Of a DNA stretch of 64,000 nt, positions 45,819-55,925 are shown piece after piece. The stretch covers positions 1 through 64,000 of the forward strand of contig NZ_AMGO01000054.1 in assembly GCF_000299575.1 (NCBI RefSeq). Direction: 5' to 3'. Every line of letters begins with the position of its first letter. Within the stretch, counting starts at the first letter, position 1. The stretch is from Oceaniovalibus guishaninsula JLT2003. GTDB lineage: Bacteria; Pseudomonadota; Alphaproteobacteria; Rhodobacterales; Rhodobacteraceae. A program made the position numbers and the translations under genes. A model generated the notes under the pieces. The model did not search any database. It worked only from the letters and a program-made list of their open reading frames with translations, and was not told where the DNA came from.

Positions 45819-47768
45819 TCAGACGTCCAGTTCTTCCACGAATTGCGCATTGGCGGTGATATATTCGAACCGCAGTTCGGGCTTCTTGCCCATCAACCGC
45901 TCGACCAGATCGCCGGTTTCGCCGGGCACGTCGTCGTCGATGCGCACGCGGATCAGCTTGCGCGTCTCGGGGTTCATCGTCGTGTCCTTGAGATCCTTGG
46001 CGTCCATCTCGCCCAGGCCCTTGAAGCGGCTGACGTCGATCTTGCCCTTGCCGCCCAGCCCGCGGGCAAGCCACGCGTCCTTTTCCGCCTCGTCCAGACA
46101 ATAGACGCGCCTTGCCCCCTGCGTCAGCCGGAACAGCGGCGGGCAAGCCAGATAGAGATGGCCCGCGTCGATCATCGGGCGCATCTGGGTGAAGAAGAAC
46201 GTCATCAGCAGCGACGCGATATGTGCGCCGTCCACATCGGCGTCGGTCATGATGATGATCTTGTCGTAGCGCAGATCGTCCAGGTTGAACTTCGTTCCCA
46301 TCCCGGTGCCGAGCGCCTGGCAGAGATCCGAGATCTCGGCGTTGCTGCCCAGTTTGGCGCTGGCGGCCCCCAGCACGTTCAGGATCTTGCCGCGCAGGGG
46401 CAACAGGGCCTGGCTGCGCCGTTCGCGCGCCATCTTGGCGCTGCCGCCGGCGCTGTCGCCCTCGACGATGAACAGCTCGGTCCCGTCGCGGGCGGTGGCC
46501 GAACAATCGACCAGCTTGCCGGGAAGGCGCAGCTTCTTGGTCGCGGACTTGCGTTGCGTTTCCTTCTCGGCGCGGCGGCGCATCCGTTCCTCGGCCCGCA
46601 GCACAAGATAATCGAGGATGGCGCCCGCCGCCTTGGTATCCGCCGCCAGCCAGTTGTCGAAATGGTCGCGCACGGCGTTTTCCACCAGCTTCTGCGCGGC
46701 GGTGGTGGCCAGACGGTCCTTGGTCTGGCCGACGAATTCAGGTTCGGCGATGAAGCAGCTGACCAGCGCGCAGCCGCCCGCGCGCAGATCCTCGCCGGTG
46801 ATGTCGCGGGCCTTGCGGATGCCCGAACGCTCGCCATGCGCGCGGATGCCCTTGAGGATCGCCGCCCAGAACCCCGCCTCGTGCGTGCCGCCCTCGGGGG
46901 TGGGAACGGTGTTGCAATAGGACTGAGTGAAGCCGTCGCGCGCGGGCGTCCAGTTGATCGCCCATTCCACCTTGCCGGGCACGTCGCGGAAATCGACCGT
47001 GCCGGCAAAGGGGCGGTCGGCATAGACGGGGGCGGTGCCCAGCGTCTCGGCCAGATAGTCGGCCAGACCGCCGGGAAAGTGGAACACCGCCTCGGCCGGC
47101 GTCTCGCCGTCGTCGATGGCTGTCTTCCAGCGAATCTCGACCCCCGAGAACAAATAGGCCTTGGACCGCACCATCTTCATCAGTCGCGCGGGCTTCAGCG
47201 TCAGCGCCCCGAAGATCTGCGCGTCGGGGTGGAAGGTGACGGTGGTGCCGCGCCGGTTGGGGGCGGCGCCGATGCGGGCGGCGGGGCCCTGCGGGATGCC
47301 GCGCGCGAACCGCTGCTCCCAAAGCTGGCGGTCGCGGGCGACCTGAACGACCATGCTGTCTGACAAGGCGTTGACGACCGACGCGCCGACCCCGTGCAGA
47401 CCGCCGCTGGTCTGATACGCCTTGCCGCCGAACTTGCCGCCCGCATGCAGCGTGCAGAGGATGACTTCCAGCGCGGATTTGCCCGGAAACTTTGGATGCG
47501 GATCGACGGGGATGCCGCGGCCGTTGTCGCGCACCGTGCAGGCGCCGTCATCGTGCAGCTCGACCTCGATCCGGCTGGCATGGCCCGCCACGGCCTCGTC
47601 CATGGAATTGTCCAGAACCTCGGCCACCAGATGATGCAGCGCGCGTTCGTCGGTGCCGCCGATATACATGCCCGGCCGCTTGCGCACCGGCTCCAGCCCC
47701 TCCAGCACCTCGATCGACGAGGCGTCATAGGCGGGTGCGGCGGTTCCGGTCAGCAGATCGTCGGGCAT
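45819..47768 (-). CDS. parE: DNA topoisomerase IV subunit B
   Basis: ParE (649 aa) is the ATPase subunit of topoisomerase IV, which unlinks daughter chromosomes. The GHKL ATPase part has VLDNSMDEAVAGH and LHGVGASVVNALS, and the TOPRIM domain has EGDSAGGSA (near residue 435), DADVDGAHI and RFKGLGEM. The length and the lack of the extra C-terminal insert of proteobacterial GyrB favour ParE. The ATG at 47768 has GGAAAG five bases upstream; ATG 47819 is rejected. It is transcribed toward imuA. Confidence 0.93.
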   Translation of the reverse strand: MPDDLLTGTAAPAYDASSIEVLEGLEPVRKRPGMYIGGTDERALHHLVAEVLDNSMDEAVAGHASRIEVELHDDGACTVRDNGRGIPVDPHPKFPGKSALEVILCTLHAGGKFGGKAYQTSGGLHGVGASVVNALSDSMVVQVARDRQLWEQRFARGIPQGPAARIGAAPNRRGTTVTFHPDAQIFGALTLKPARLMKMVRSKAYLFSGVEIRWKTAIDDGETPAEAVFHFPGGLADYLAETLGTAPVYADRPFAGTVDFRDVPGKVEWAINWTPARDGFTQSYCNTVPTPEGGTHEAGFWAAILKGIRAHGERSGIRKARDITGEDLRAGGCALVSCFIAEPEFVGQTKDRLATTAAQKLVENAVRDHFDNWLAADTKAAGAILDYLVLRAEERMRRRAEKETQRKSATKKLRLPGKLVDCSATARDGTELFIVEGDSAGGSAKMARERRSQALLPLRGKILNVLGAASAKLGSNAEISDLCQALGTGMGTKFNLDDLRYDKIIIMTDADVDGAHIASLLMTFFFTQMRPMIDAGHLYLACPPLFRLTQGARRVYCLDEAEKDAWLARGLGGKGKIDVSRFKGLGEMDAKDLKDTTMNPETRKLIRVRIDDDVPGETGDLVERLMGKKPELRFEYITANAQFVEELDV

Positions 47769-47892
47769 CGGTCTTTCCATCGGTCGGGCCTTGTCGCGGG
47801 CAGGACAGTCTGGCGGCAAAGGCGGGCGGGGACAAGACGCGACCCTGCGGCGCGCGCTTGCCCGGTCATCGCCGCCCGGATAGGGGAAGGGG

Positions 47893-49278
47893 ATGACCCA
47901 GACCGTCCATATAGAGGCCAGCCCCCCGATAGGCCAGCATGTCCGCCGTATCGCGGTGCTGGGGCTGCCGCTGGTGGGCAGTCATCTGGCGCAGTTCGCG
48001 ATCCAGTTGACCGATACGATCATGCTGGGCTGGTACGACGTGACCGTGCTGGCCGGTCAGGTGCTGGGCGGCACGATCTTCTTCGTGCTGTTCCTGATGG
48101 GGTCGGGATTTGCCTGGGCCGTGATGCCCATCGTCGCCAGTGCCGCCGCGTCGGGGCAAGAGCGCGAGGTGCGGCGCGTGACGCGCATGGCGATGTGGCT
48201 GGTGACGATCTTCGCGGCGCTGGCGATGCCGCTCTTTCTGTTCGCGCGGCCGATCCTGGTGGCGATGGGCCAGGATCCCGAGGTCGCGCGTCTGGCGGCG
48301 CTGTATCTTGTGATCCAGGGTTGGTCGATCTTCCCGGCGCTGATCGTCATGGTGCTGAAAAGCTATCTGGCCGCGCTGGAGCGCACGCAGGTGGTGCTGT
48401 GGGTGACGGTCGCATCGGCGGCGGCGAACGCGCTGTTCAACTGGGTCTTCATCTTCGGCAATCTGGGCGCGCCGGAGCTGGGCATCGTCGGTGCGGCGCT
48501 GGCGTCGCTGGGATCCACGCTGGTCGCGGCGATCGGACTGATCCTCTATTCATGGCGGGCGACGCCCGAGCACGCGATCTTCTTCCGGCTGTGGAAGTTC
48601 GACGGCGGCGCGTTCGCCCGCGTCTTCCGGCTGGGCTGGCCGATCGGCCTGACATCGCTGGCCGAGGTGGGGCTGTTCGCCGGATCGGCGGTGATGATCG
48701 GGTGGCTGGGCGCCGTGCCGCTGGCCGCGCACGGCATCGCGATGCAGATCATCAGCGTGCTGTTCATGGTGCAGATCGGGCTGAGCAATGTGGCGACCAT
48801 CCGCGCAGGCAACGCCTATGGCCGCGCCGACGGGACCGACCTGCGGCGCGGCGCGGCGGTGGTCGTGGCGCTGTCGCTGGGGTTCGCCGCCTTTTCCGTC
48901 GTGCTGCTGTTAAGCGCGCCGCGTCTGCTGATCGCCGCGTTCCTCGACCCCGCCGATCCCGATCTGCCGCAGGTCATGGCCATCGGCGTCGGGTTGCTGG
49001 CGGCGGCCGCGCTGTTCAACGTGGCCGATTCCGCGCAGGTGGTGGCGCTGGGATTGCTGCGCGGCGTGCAGGATACGCGGGTGCCGATGATCGTGGCCGC
49101 AGTCAGCTACTGGATCGTCGGCATGCCGCTGGCCTATGTGCTGGGCTTCCCGCTGGGGTTGGGCGGGGCCGGCATCTGGCTGGGCATGGGCGCGGGGCTG
49201 GGACTGGCGGGCGCCGCACTGTCCTGGCGGTTCTGGCGGCAGGCCGCCTATGCGGTCGAGAACGGACAGTCGGGATAG
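47893..49278 (+). CDS. MATE-family multidrug/cation antiporter (NorM-like)
   Basis: A 461-aa membrane transporter with about twelve helices in two similar halves, of the MATE/NorM family, which exports organic cations in exchange for Na+ or H+. It has [22 protein letters not shown] at the start and [21 protein letters not shown] in the second half, typical of NorM. The gene is divergent from parE with a 124-base gap, and its last 31 bases overlap the end of truA on the other strand. Confidence 0.92.
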   Translation: MTQTVHIEASPPIGQHVRRIAVLGLPLVGSHLAQFAIQLTDTIMLGWYDVTVLAGQVLGGTIFFVLFLMGSGFAWAVMPIVASAAASGQEREVRRVTRMAMWLVTIFAALAMPLFLFARPILVAMGQDPEVARLAALYLVIQGWSIFPALIVMVLKSYLAALERTQVVLWVTVASAAANALFNWVFIFGNLGAPELGIVGAALASLGSTLVAAIGLILYSWRATPEHAIFFRLWKFDGGAFARVFRLGWPIGLTSLAEVGLFAGSAVMIGWLGAVPLAAHGIAMQIISVLFMVQIGLSNVATIRAGNAYGRADGTDLRRGAAVVVALSLGFAAFSVVLLLSAPRLLIAAFLDPADPDLPQVMAIGVGLLAAAALFNVADSAQVVALGLLRGVQDTRVPMIVAAVSYWIVGMPLAYVLGFPLGLGGAGIWLGMGAGLGLAGAALSWRFWRQAAYAVENGQSG

Positions 49279-50009
49279 CGCACGCCCGTCAGGCAGAGGC
49301 CCTGCGCCGGGGCCACCGGACCGCAGGCCGTGCGGTCGCGGGCCTGCAATGCGGCGGCGACATCCGCGGGCGACCATGCCCCCGCACCGACCCGTTCCAA
49401 AGTGCCGACGATGCTGCGGACCTGATTGTGCAGGAACGACCGTGCGCGGGCATGAACACGGATCTCGGCGTCCGTCCGTTCAATCCGCAGTTCGTCCAGC
49501 GTCCGCAGCGGCGAGTTCGCCTGGCACATCGTGGACCGGAACGTGGTGAAATCGTGCCGCCCCACCAGATGCCGCGCCGCATCCGCCATCGCGCCCGCAT
49601 CCAGCGGAAACCGGATATGCCAGACCTGTCCGCGCGCCAGGACCGGCGGCGCGCGTCGCACCAGCAGGCGATAGGTATAGCGCCGCTCGACCGCCGAAAA
49701 GCGGGCATGCCAGCCATCGTCGACACGCGCGCAGGCGGTGATCGCCACCGGATCGGGCCGCAGGTGGTGGTTCAGCGCTTCGGACAGGCGGAACGGATCC
49801 CAGTCGCGGGCCATGTCGGCCTGCGCGACCTGCCCCAGCGCATGCACCCCCGCATCGGTGCGCCCCGCCGCGGCGATACCGGGACAATCGGGCTGCAAGC
49901 GCCGCAGCGCCGCTTCGACCGTCGCCTGCACCGATGGCCGGTCCCTTTGCCGCTGCCAGCCGGAAAACGGGGTGCCGTCGTATTCGACGCGAAGGGCATA
50001 GCGGGGCAT
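49248..50009 (-). CDS. truA: tRNA pseudouridine synthase A
   Basis: TruA (253 aa) makes pseudouridine at positions 38-40 of tRNA anticodon arms. It has [12 protein letters not shown], the catalytic D52 in [12 protein letters not shown], and C-terminal [17 protein letters not shown]. The ATG at 50009 gives the usual short N-terminus; an ATG three codons earlier (50018) is possible. Its 3' end overlaps the MATE gene by 31 bases tail to tail. Confidence 0.95.
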   Translation of the reverse strand: MPRYALRVEYDGTPFSGWQRQRDRPSVQATVEAALRRLQPDCPGIAAAGRTDAGVHALGQVAQADMARDWDPFRLSEALNHHLRPDPVAITACARVDDGWHARFSAVERRYTYRLLVRRAPPVLARGQVWHIRFPLDAGAMADAARHLVGRHDFTTFRSTMCQANSPLRTLDELRIERTDAEIRVHARARSFLHNQVRSIVGTLERVGAGAWSPADVAAALQARDRTACGPVAPAQGLCLTGVRYPDCPFSTA

Positions 50010-50087
50010 GCGCCGCACTTAGCCGCCGGACGGGGTGGAAGCAACGGCCGCCCCCGCCTATGTTGCCGCCAGCAAGGGGGCGCCAGC

Positions 50088-51497
50088 GTGATCATCGGGG
50101 ATATTGCCGACGGGGTGCTGCGACGCGCCGAACGTGTGGGCGCGGCCGTCACGGGCCTGGCCGAACCTTCGGTGCGGCTGGGCGTGACGGGCCTCAGCCG
50201 CGCGGGCAAGACCGTGTTCATCACCTCGCTTGTGGCCAATCTGCTGGATCGCGGACGCATGCCGGGGCTGGCCGCGGCCGCCGACGGAAGCATCAGGGCC
50301 GCCTGGCTCCAACCGCAGCCCGACGACACGCTGCCGCGCTTCGCATTCGAGGATCATCTGGCCGCCATGACCGGCCCCGATCCCCGCTGGCCCGAAAGCA
50401 CGCGCGCCATATCCGAACTGCGCGTGTCGTTGCGCGTGCAGTCCGCCGGGCTGATCGGCGGTCTGCGCGGCTTGCGGACGGTGCATGTCGATATCGTCGA
50501 TTACCCCGGCGAATGGTTGCTGGATCTGGGTCTGATGGGGCGGGACTATGCAACCTGGGCCGGCGACACGCTGGCGCGTATCCGCGACCGTCCCGAAGCG
50601 GCCGCCTATGGCGCGCTGCTGGAGCAGACCGATCCGGCACAGCGCCTGGACGAACGGCGCGCTCAGGCGCTGGCCGAGGCTTTCACCGCCTACCTGCAAG
50701 CGGCGCGCGCGGCGGGCTGGTCGGATTGCACGCCGGGGCGGTTCCTGCTGCCCGGCGATCTGGCCGGATCGCCGGTGCTGACCTTCGCGCCGGTGCCGGG
50801 CACGGATTTCAGCCGCGGATCCCTGGGGCGCGAGATGGCCCGCCGCTTTGACGCCTACAAGCGGCAGGTCGTGACGCCGTTCTTTCGCGATCACTTTTCC
50901 CGCATCGAACGGCAGGCGGTGCTAGTCGATGTTCTGGGCGCCATCCATGCCGGCCCCCCCGCGGTCGAGGATATGCGCCGCGCGATGGCCGAGATACTGG
51001 GTGCGTTCCGTCCGGGCCGCAATGCATGGCTGACGCGCCTTTTGCCCGGAAGAAAGGTGGAGCGGATCCTATTCGCCGCGACGCGGGCCGATCACCTGCA
51101 TCACACCCAGCATTCCCGGCTTGCGGCCATCACCGCCGCGCTGCTGGACGACGCGCGCCGGCGGGCGGATTTCGCGGGGGCGAAGACGACGGCGATGGCC
51201 ATCGCCTCCCTGCGCGCCACGACCGAGGATACCGTCGAACACGGCGGCGCGCCCTTGCCTGTCGTCAGGGGCGTCCTTCAGGACAGCGGTCGCCGCGCCG
51301 CCCTGCATGCGGGCGATCTGCCGGACGATCCGGCGCTATTGCTGGCGCCCGCGCGCGCGGGGCAGGCGCGCTGGCTGGACGGTGATTGGGATGTCATGCG
51401 CTTCGCCCCGCAGGCGGGCAGCCTGCGTCCGGGCAGCGGACCGCCGCATATCCGCCTGGACCGGGCCGCGCAATTTCTGTTGGGCGACAGGTTGTAG
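50088..51497 (+). CDS. ycjX: YcjX-like P-loop NTPase (DUF463)
   Basis: A 469-aa protein of the YcjX group, a GTPase-like family induced by heat or phage-shock stress in E. coli. Walker A is GLSRAGKT at about residues 35-42, with VDIVDYPGEWLLDL as the G3-like segment. The start is the GTG at 50088: AAGGGGG lies seven bases before it and the conserved sequence begins there. The frame is open far upstream but that part is not coding. A ycjF-type gene follows after 42 bases. Confidence 0.9.
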   Translation: MIIGDIADGVLRRAERVGAAVTGLAEPSVRLGVTGLSRAGKTVFITSLVANLLDRGRMPGLAAAADGSIRAAWLQPQPDDTLPRFAFEDHLAAMTGPDPRWPESTRAISELRVSLRVQSAGLIGGLRGLRTVHVDIVDYPGEWLLDLGLMGRDYATWAGDTLARIRDRPEAAAYGALLEQTDPAQRLDERRAQALAEAFTAYLQAARAAGWSDCTPGRFLLPGDLAGSPVLTFAPVPGTDFSRGSLGREMARRFDAYKRQVVTPFFRDHFSRIERQAVLVDVLGAIHAGPPAVEDMRRAMAEILGAFRPGRNAWLTRLLPGRKVERILFAATRADHLHHTQHSRLAAITAALLDDARRRADFAGAKTTAMAIASLRATTEDTVEHGGAPLPVVRGVLQDSGRRAALHAGDLPDDPALLLAPARAGQARWLDGDWDVMRFAPQAGSLRPGSGPPHIRLDRAAQFLLGDRL

Positions 51498-51539
51498 GGA
51501 CAGGATGGGTATTTGGAGAAAGATGAAAGGAACGGGCCC

Positions 51540-52547
51540 ATGAGCCGCCGCGGTCCCGTCCTGATCGAAGAAGACGCGGTGGCGGCGCAGGTCCTGTCGC
51601 CCGCGGACGCGCCGCCCGTTGCCGATGCCGGCGGCACCGGCGGACAGGCGATGCAGACGATCGCGGCACTGGCCGCGCGCCCGCCGACCTTTTTGGGCAG
51701 ATGGTTCTGGCGGTCGGCCGCGGCGCTGGGGACGTTCACGCTGGGCCTGATGGCGTGGTCGGCGCTGGCGGGGCTTCTGGAACGCTCGGCGCTGCTGGGC
51801 ACGATTGCGTCGGTGCTGCTGGCGGTATTCGCGGCGACGCTGTTCGGCATCTGCCTGCGCGAACTGGCGGCGCTGGCGCGGCTGAACCGGATGGGCCGGC
51901 TGCACCGCGAGGCGGCCGAGGCGTTGGCATCGGACGACCTCGGGGCGGCGCGTAGCGTGACGGATCGGCTGACGACGATCTATGCGGGCAGGCCGGGGAT
52001 GGACCCTTATCTGGAGCGGCTGACCGCGCGGCGCGAGGACGTGATGGATGCCGATGCGCTTTTCCGTCTGACCGAGGCCGAGCTTCTGGCGCCGCTCGAC
52101 GCCGCCGCGCGGATCGAGGTGGAGGCCGCTGCGCGGCAGGTTGCGGCTGTCACTGCGGTCGTGCCGCTGGCTTTCGCCGATGTCGCGGTGGCCCTGGCCG
52201 GCAACTTGCGGATGATCCGCCGCATCGCCGAAATCTATGGCGGGCGGGCCGGGACGCTGGGATCCTGGCGGTTGACGCGCGCGGTGCTGACGCATCTGGT
52301 CGCGACCGGCGCGGTGGCGGTGGGGGACGATCTGATCGGATCCGTCGCCGGCGGCAGCATGCTGTCGCGCGTCAGCCGGCGCTTCGGCGAAGGCGTGGTC
52401 AATGGCGCGCTAACGGCGCGGGTGGGCGTCGCCGCGATCGAGGTGTGCCGCCCGTTGCCCTTCGCGGGCGGGACGCGACCGCAGGTTCACAAGCTGGTGG
52501 GACGGGCGCTGACCGGGCTTTTTCCGCAATCCAAACGCGACGGCTGA
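51540..52547 (+). CDS. ycjF: YcjF-like membrane protein (DUF697)
   Basis: A 335-aa membrane protein of the TIGR01620/DUF697 group, normally paired with YcjX. Two hydrophobic segments lie at about residues 55-105, followed by the LNRMGRLHREAAEAL region, and the C-terminal DUF697 part has VVPLAFADVAVALAGNLRMIRRIAEIYGG. The ATG at 51540 has AAAGGA about nine bases upstream; ATG 51513 is rejected. Together with YcjX it may respond to envelope stress; its role is not established. Confidence 0.86.
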   Translation: MSRRGPVLIEEDAVAAQVLSPADAPPVADAGGTGGQAMQTIAALAARPPTFLGRWFWRSAAALGTFTLGLMAWSALAGLLERSALLGTIASVLLAVFAATLFGICLRELAALARLNRMGRLHREAAEALASDDLGAARSVTDRLTTIYAGRPGMDPYLERLTARREDVMDADALFRLTEAELLAPLDAAARIEVEAAARQVAAVTAVVPLAFADVAVALAGNLRMIRRIAEIYGGRAGTLGSWRLTRAVLTHLVATGAVAVGDDLIGSVAGGSMLSRVSRRFGEGVVNGALTARVGVAAIEVCRPLPFAGGTRPQVHKLVGRALTGLFPQSKRDG

Positions 52548-52554
52548 CCGCCCA

Positions 52555-52731
52555 TCAGAAGTCGATGGCGATGCCCTTGCGTTCCCAATCGCCGAAACGC
52601 ACGGGTTCGGGTCCGTCACGCCCGCCCAGTTCGACGGGAAGGTCGGCTTGCCGGGCTGCGGCGCGCCGTTCCTCGGCCTCGGCAAGGGCGCGTCGGGCGG
52701 CGGGCGGCAGGTCTGTCGCGGGTTCGGTCAT
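52555..52731 (-). CDS. DUF1674/SDHAF4-like small protein
   Basis: A 58-aa protein whose C-terminus, GPEPVRFGDWERKGIAIDF, carries the SDHAF4/DUF1674 hallmark. In mitochondria SDHAF4 binds flavinylated SDHA during complex II assembly; a similar role in this bacterium is inferred. The N-terminal half is charged and Ala-rich. It is a small reverse gene converging on ycjF with a seven-base gap, and it could be missed because a longer frame upstream is non-coding. Confidence 0.88.
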   Translation of the reverse strand: MTEPATDLPPAARRALAEAEERRAAARQADLPVELGGRDGPEPVRFGDWERKGIAIDF

Positions 52732-52815
52732 CGGAGCGGTCCTTGCGGGTCTTGACGGGGTTGATATATGCGGCCGTCCGTCCCGCTCAACCCCGCTAGT
52801 CCGCAGGAGCCGCCA

Positions 52816-54081
52816 GTGGCCGATCCCGATCCCGCCCGCGCCGCCGCCCTGCATCTGATTGGCCTCGTTACGCAGGGACGGCGTCTGTTGTCCGAGGTGG
52901 CAGACCGCGTTCTGGCGCCGCTGGGGGCGGCCGACCGGGCGCGCGCGCTCCGTCTGGCCACGGGAACGCTGCGCTGGGCGGACCGCGCCGACCGCGCATT
53001 GGGGCCGCATCTGCGGATGAAACCTTGGCCCGGTGTGCATGACGCGATGCGTCTGGCAATCTATGAAATGTTCGTGGAAGGCACGCCGCATTACGGAGCG
53101 GTGGACGCGGCCGTGACCCTTGTGCGCGGGATGGAGCGCGGGCAGGGGCAGGCAGGGTTGACCAATGCCGTGCTGCGCAATGTGGCGCGGCAGGACGGAT
53201 GGGAAACGCTGCCGGTGCCGCGACTGCCCAAATGGCTGCGAAAGCCACTGATCGCGGATTTCGGCAAAAGCGTCGTCGCCGATATGGAATCGGCGTTCGC
53301 GGCGGGCGCGCCCCTCGATCTGACGGTGCGGCGGGATGCCGCCGGCTGGGCTGCGCGACTTGGCGGCACGGTCTTGCCGACCGGATCGGTCCGGCTGGCG
53401 GGGCGGCCGCAGGTCAGCGCGTTGGAAGGGTATGCCGAAGGTGCCTGGTGGGTCCAGGACGCCGCGGCGGCGATCCCGGCGCGGGTTCTGGCCCCGAGAC
53501 CCGGCGAAACCGTGCTGGACCTCTGCGCGGCGCCGGGCGGAAAGACGTTGCAACTGGCCGCAGCGGGCGCTGCCGTGACCGCGCTGGACGTGTCGGACAG
53601 ACGGATGCGGCGCGTGTCCGAGAATCTGGCGCGCTGCGGGTTGACGGCCGAAACGATCGTCGCCGACGCGCTGGAGTATGACGGCGGCCCCTTCGATGCG
53701 GTGCTGCTGGATGCGCCATGCTCGGCCACGGGCACGATCCGGCGGCATCCCGATCTGCCCTATGCCAAGACGGGCGAGGATTTTCCGGGCCTGTTCGCGT
53801 TGCAGGAACGTCTGATCGACGCCGCCTTGCGTCTGGTCCGGCCCGGTGGCCGGGTGGTTTTCTGCACCTGTTCGTTGCTGATCGACGAAGGCGAGGAACA
53901 GATCCGCGATGCGCTGGCCCGGCATCCGGGGCTGTCACTGGCGTTGGACGATCTGGCTGTCGAAGGGGTGGATCCGGCTTGGATCGGTCCCGAAGGATTG
54001 CGGCTGCGACCCGATTATTGGTCCGACGCGGGCGGCATGGACGGATTTTTCATCGCCGCGCTGCGGACGCCCGGCGGATGA
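52816..54081 (+). CDS. rsmB: 16S rRNA m5C967 methyltransferase RsmB-like
   Basis: A SAM-dependent rRNA cytosine-5 methyltransferase (421 aa). The NusB-like RNA-binding domain covers about the first 140 residues. The methylase domain has the SAM motif DLCAAPGGKT at 235-244, the catalytic cysteine pair C302 (DAPCSATGT) and C352 (FCTCSL). I chose the GTG at 52816 because CAGGAG lies six to ten bases upstream; an ATG at 52768 is the alternative. The stop overlaps the next gene by ATGA. Confidence 0.9.
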   Translation: MADPDPARAAALHLIGLVTQGRRLLSEVADRVLAPLGAADRARALRLATGTLRWADRADRALGPHLRMKPWPGVHDAMRLAIYEMFVEGTPHYGAVDAAVTLVRGMERGQGQAGLTNAVLRNVARQDGWETLPVPRLPKWLRKPLIADFGKSVVADMESAFAAGAPLDLTVRRDAAGWAARLGGTVLPTGSVRLAGRPQVSALEGYAEGAWWVQDAAAAIPARVLAPRPGETVLDLCAAPGGKTLQLAAAGAAVTALDVSDRRMRRVSENLARCGLTAETIVADALEYDGGPFDAVLLDAPCSATGTIRRHPDLPYAKTGEDFPGLFALQERLIDAALRLVRPGGRVVFCTCSLLIDEGEEQIRDALARHPGLSLALDDLAVEGVDPAWIGPEGLRLRPDYWSDAGGMDGFFIAALRTPGG

Positions 54082-55901
54082 CAGTTGCGGCGCAGGGGCA
54101 TAATCTGGCCGGCAATGCGCGACCGATAGCGGATGAAATGGCCAGGCACGACGGATCGAGGGACGGCATGGGGCCAGGCTGGCGCGACCGTCTGGGCGCG
54201 CGCCTGGCGGGTATGGGGCGCCGTGCCGCCGCCCCTATCGCGGCATCCGGGTCGCGCGGCATCGGCAGCGTCGCGCGCGGGCGGCAACTAATCGACGGCA
54301 GGTTCCTTTTCGCCGGCTATATGGTCGAGGCGCGCGATACCTCGCTTTGGGACTTGCCCGTGCCGGACGCCGCTTTTGGGGCAGAACTGCACGGTTTCGG
54401 CTGGCTGGACGATCTTGCCGCAGCGGGAACCGACAATGCGGCGGCGCATGCCCGATCCTGGACGCATGACTGGATTCGTCGTTTCGACGGCGGGCGGGGT
54501 CCGGGCTGGACGCCGGTGCTGACAGGTCGCCGCCTGGGCCGCTGGATCGACCATGCGGGGATGCTGACGGATCGGCTGGGCGCGCGCCAGACAGCGCGGT
54601 TCCACCGCGCCTTGCACCGGCAGTGGTCGTATCTGCGCCGCCGCGCCGGACATGCGCCCGTGGGTCTTGCGCGGTTCGAGGCGCTGGCCGGTGCGCTGTT
54701 GGCGGGCATGGCGCTGGGCGGCAAGGCCCGATCGGTGGATGCCCTGCTGGATCGGTTTCAGGACGAATGCGCTGCCCATATCGCGGCCGACGGCACCATC
54801 CCCGGTCGCAACCCCGAGGAAGCGATGGAAACATTCGCGCTGCTGGCGCGCGTGTCCGAGGCGTTGGCGGATGCAGGCCGGCCCGCCGCCGACGAGGTCG
54901 ATATTGCGCTGCGCCGGATGGCCCCTGTCTTGCGGACGCTTCGACATGCGGACGGTGGGCTGGCGCGGTTTCACGGCGGCGGCAGGGGTGCCGAGGGGCG
55001 GCTGGATCACGCCCTGGCCGCGTCCCGTGTCCGCCCCGGCCCGCCGCTGGACGGGGCCATGGGTTTCGCGCGGCTGTCGCATGGGCGCACCACGCTCATC
55101 CTCGACGCCGCGCCGCCGCCTTCGGGGGCGGGGGCGGAAAGCGCGCATGCCTCGACGCTGGCGTTCGAGCTGACATCGGGGCGGCGTCCGCTGATCGTCG
55201 GCAGCGGGTCGGGCCGCACGTTCGACGGAAAATGGCGGCGTGCGGCGCGGGCCACATCGTCGCATTCGACGCTGGCGCTCGACGGGTCGTCTTCGGCGCG
55301 GCTGGGGCCTTCGGTGGCACGGGGAGGGCGGCAGGTGGAGCTGCTTTGCGACGGACCGCGTGACGTGCGGATCGAACGTCAGCGGGACGAAACGGGGTCG
55401 GGGTTGATTGCCGGGCATGACGGCTATCTGCGATCGCACGGGCTGACCCATGTGCGGCAGCTGCACCTTTCGATCGACGGACGCAGTCTGCGCGGCGAGG
55501 ATTTGCTGACCACCATCGAGCTCGAGGACGAGGCCATGTTCGACCGGGCCAAATGGAATGCGGGCGGCAGAAGGTTCCCGTTTCGCATCCATTTCCACCT
55601 GCACCCCGATGTCGTCGTGCAGCGGCCCAGCGACCGGCGCACGGTCCTTCTGGCGCTCAAAAGCGGCGAGGTTTGGGATTTTCGGCATACCGGGGCCGCC
55701 GCGGTTACGGTCGAACCGGGCGTCTATCTGGAAACGCACAGCCTGGTACCGAGGCCCGCCGCGCAGATCGTGCTGGCCTCGACCGCCGTGGAATACGCCA
55801 CACGGGTCAGCTGGACCCTTGCAAAGGCGCGCCAAACCCCCGATGCCCTGCGCGACCTTGCGCCGGACGCGGCAGAGCCCGATCTGCCCGTTCCGGCCTG
55901 A
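54078..55901 (+). CDS. Heparinase II/III-family protein
   Basis: A 607-aa protein with a heparinase II/III-like architecture: a helical N-terminal half and a beta-rich C-terminal half (about 340-607) with HGGGRGAEGRLDHALAA and IHFHLHPDVVVQR, where the family keeps its conserved His residues. No signal peptide is visible, unlike secreted lyases, and no polysaccharide-degradation genes lie nearby. Its substrate is unknown. The gene overlaps rsmB by four bases and precedes purH by 24, an order common in related genomes. Confidence 0.82.
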   Translation: MTVAAQGHNLAGNARPIADEMARHDGSRDGMGPGWRDRLGARLAGMGRRAAAPIAASGSRGIGSVARGRQLIDGRFLFAGYMVEARDTSLWDLPVPDAAFGAELHGFGWLDDLAAAGTDNAAAHARSWTHDWIRRFDGGRGPGWTPVLTGRRLGRWIDHAGMLTDRLGARQTARFHRALHRQWSYLRRRAGHAPVGLARFEALAGALLAGMALGGKARSVDALLDRFQDECAAHIAADGTIPGRNPEEAMETFALLARVSEALADAGRPAADEVDIALRRMAPVLRTLRHADGGLARFHGGGRGAEGRLDHALAASRVRPGPPLDGAMGFARLSHGRTTLILDAAPPPSGAGAESAHASTLAFELTSGRRPLIVGSGSGRTFDGKWRRAARATSSHSTLALDGSSSARLGPSVARGGRQVELLCDGPRDVRIERQRDETGSGLIAGHDGYLRSHGLTHVRQLHLSIDGRSLRGEDLLTTIELEDEAMFDRAKWNAGGRRFPFRIHFHLHPDVVVQRPSDRRTVLLALKSGEVWDFRHTGAAAVTVEPGVYLETHSLVPRPAAQIVLASTAVEYATRVSWTLAKARQTPDALRDLAPDAAEPDLPVPA

Positions 55902-55925
55902 CCTGACCTGATCGGAGCGTTCCGA

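Noticed and set aside
47394-50087. The long open upstream part of the ycjX frame
   Set aside because: It runs through parE, the MATE gene and truA in unused frames. The GTG at 50088 has a proper ribosome-binding site and starts the conserved protein.
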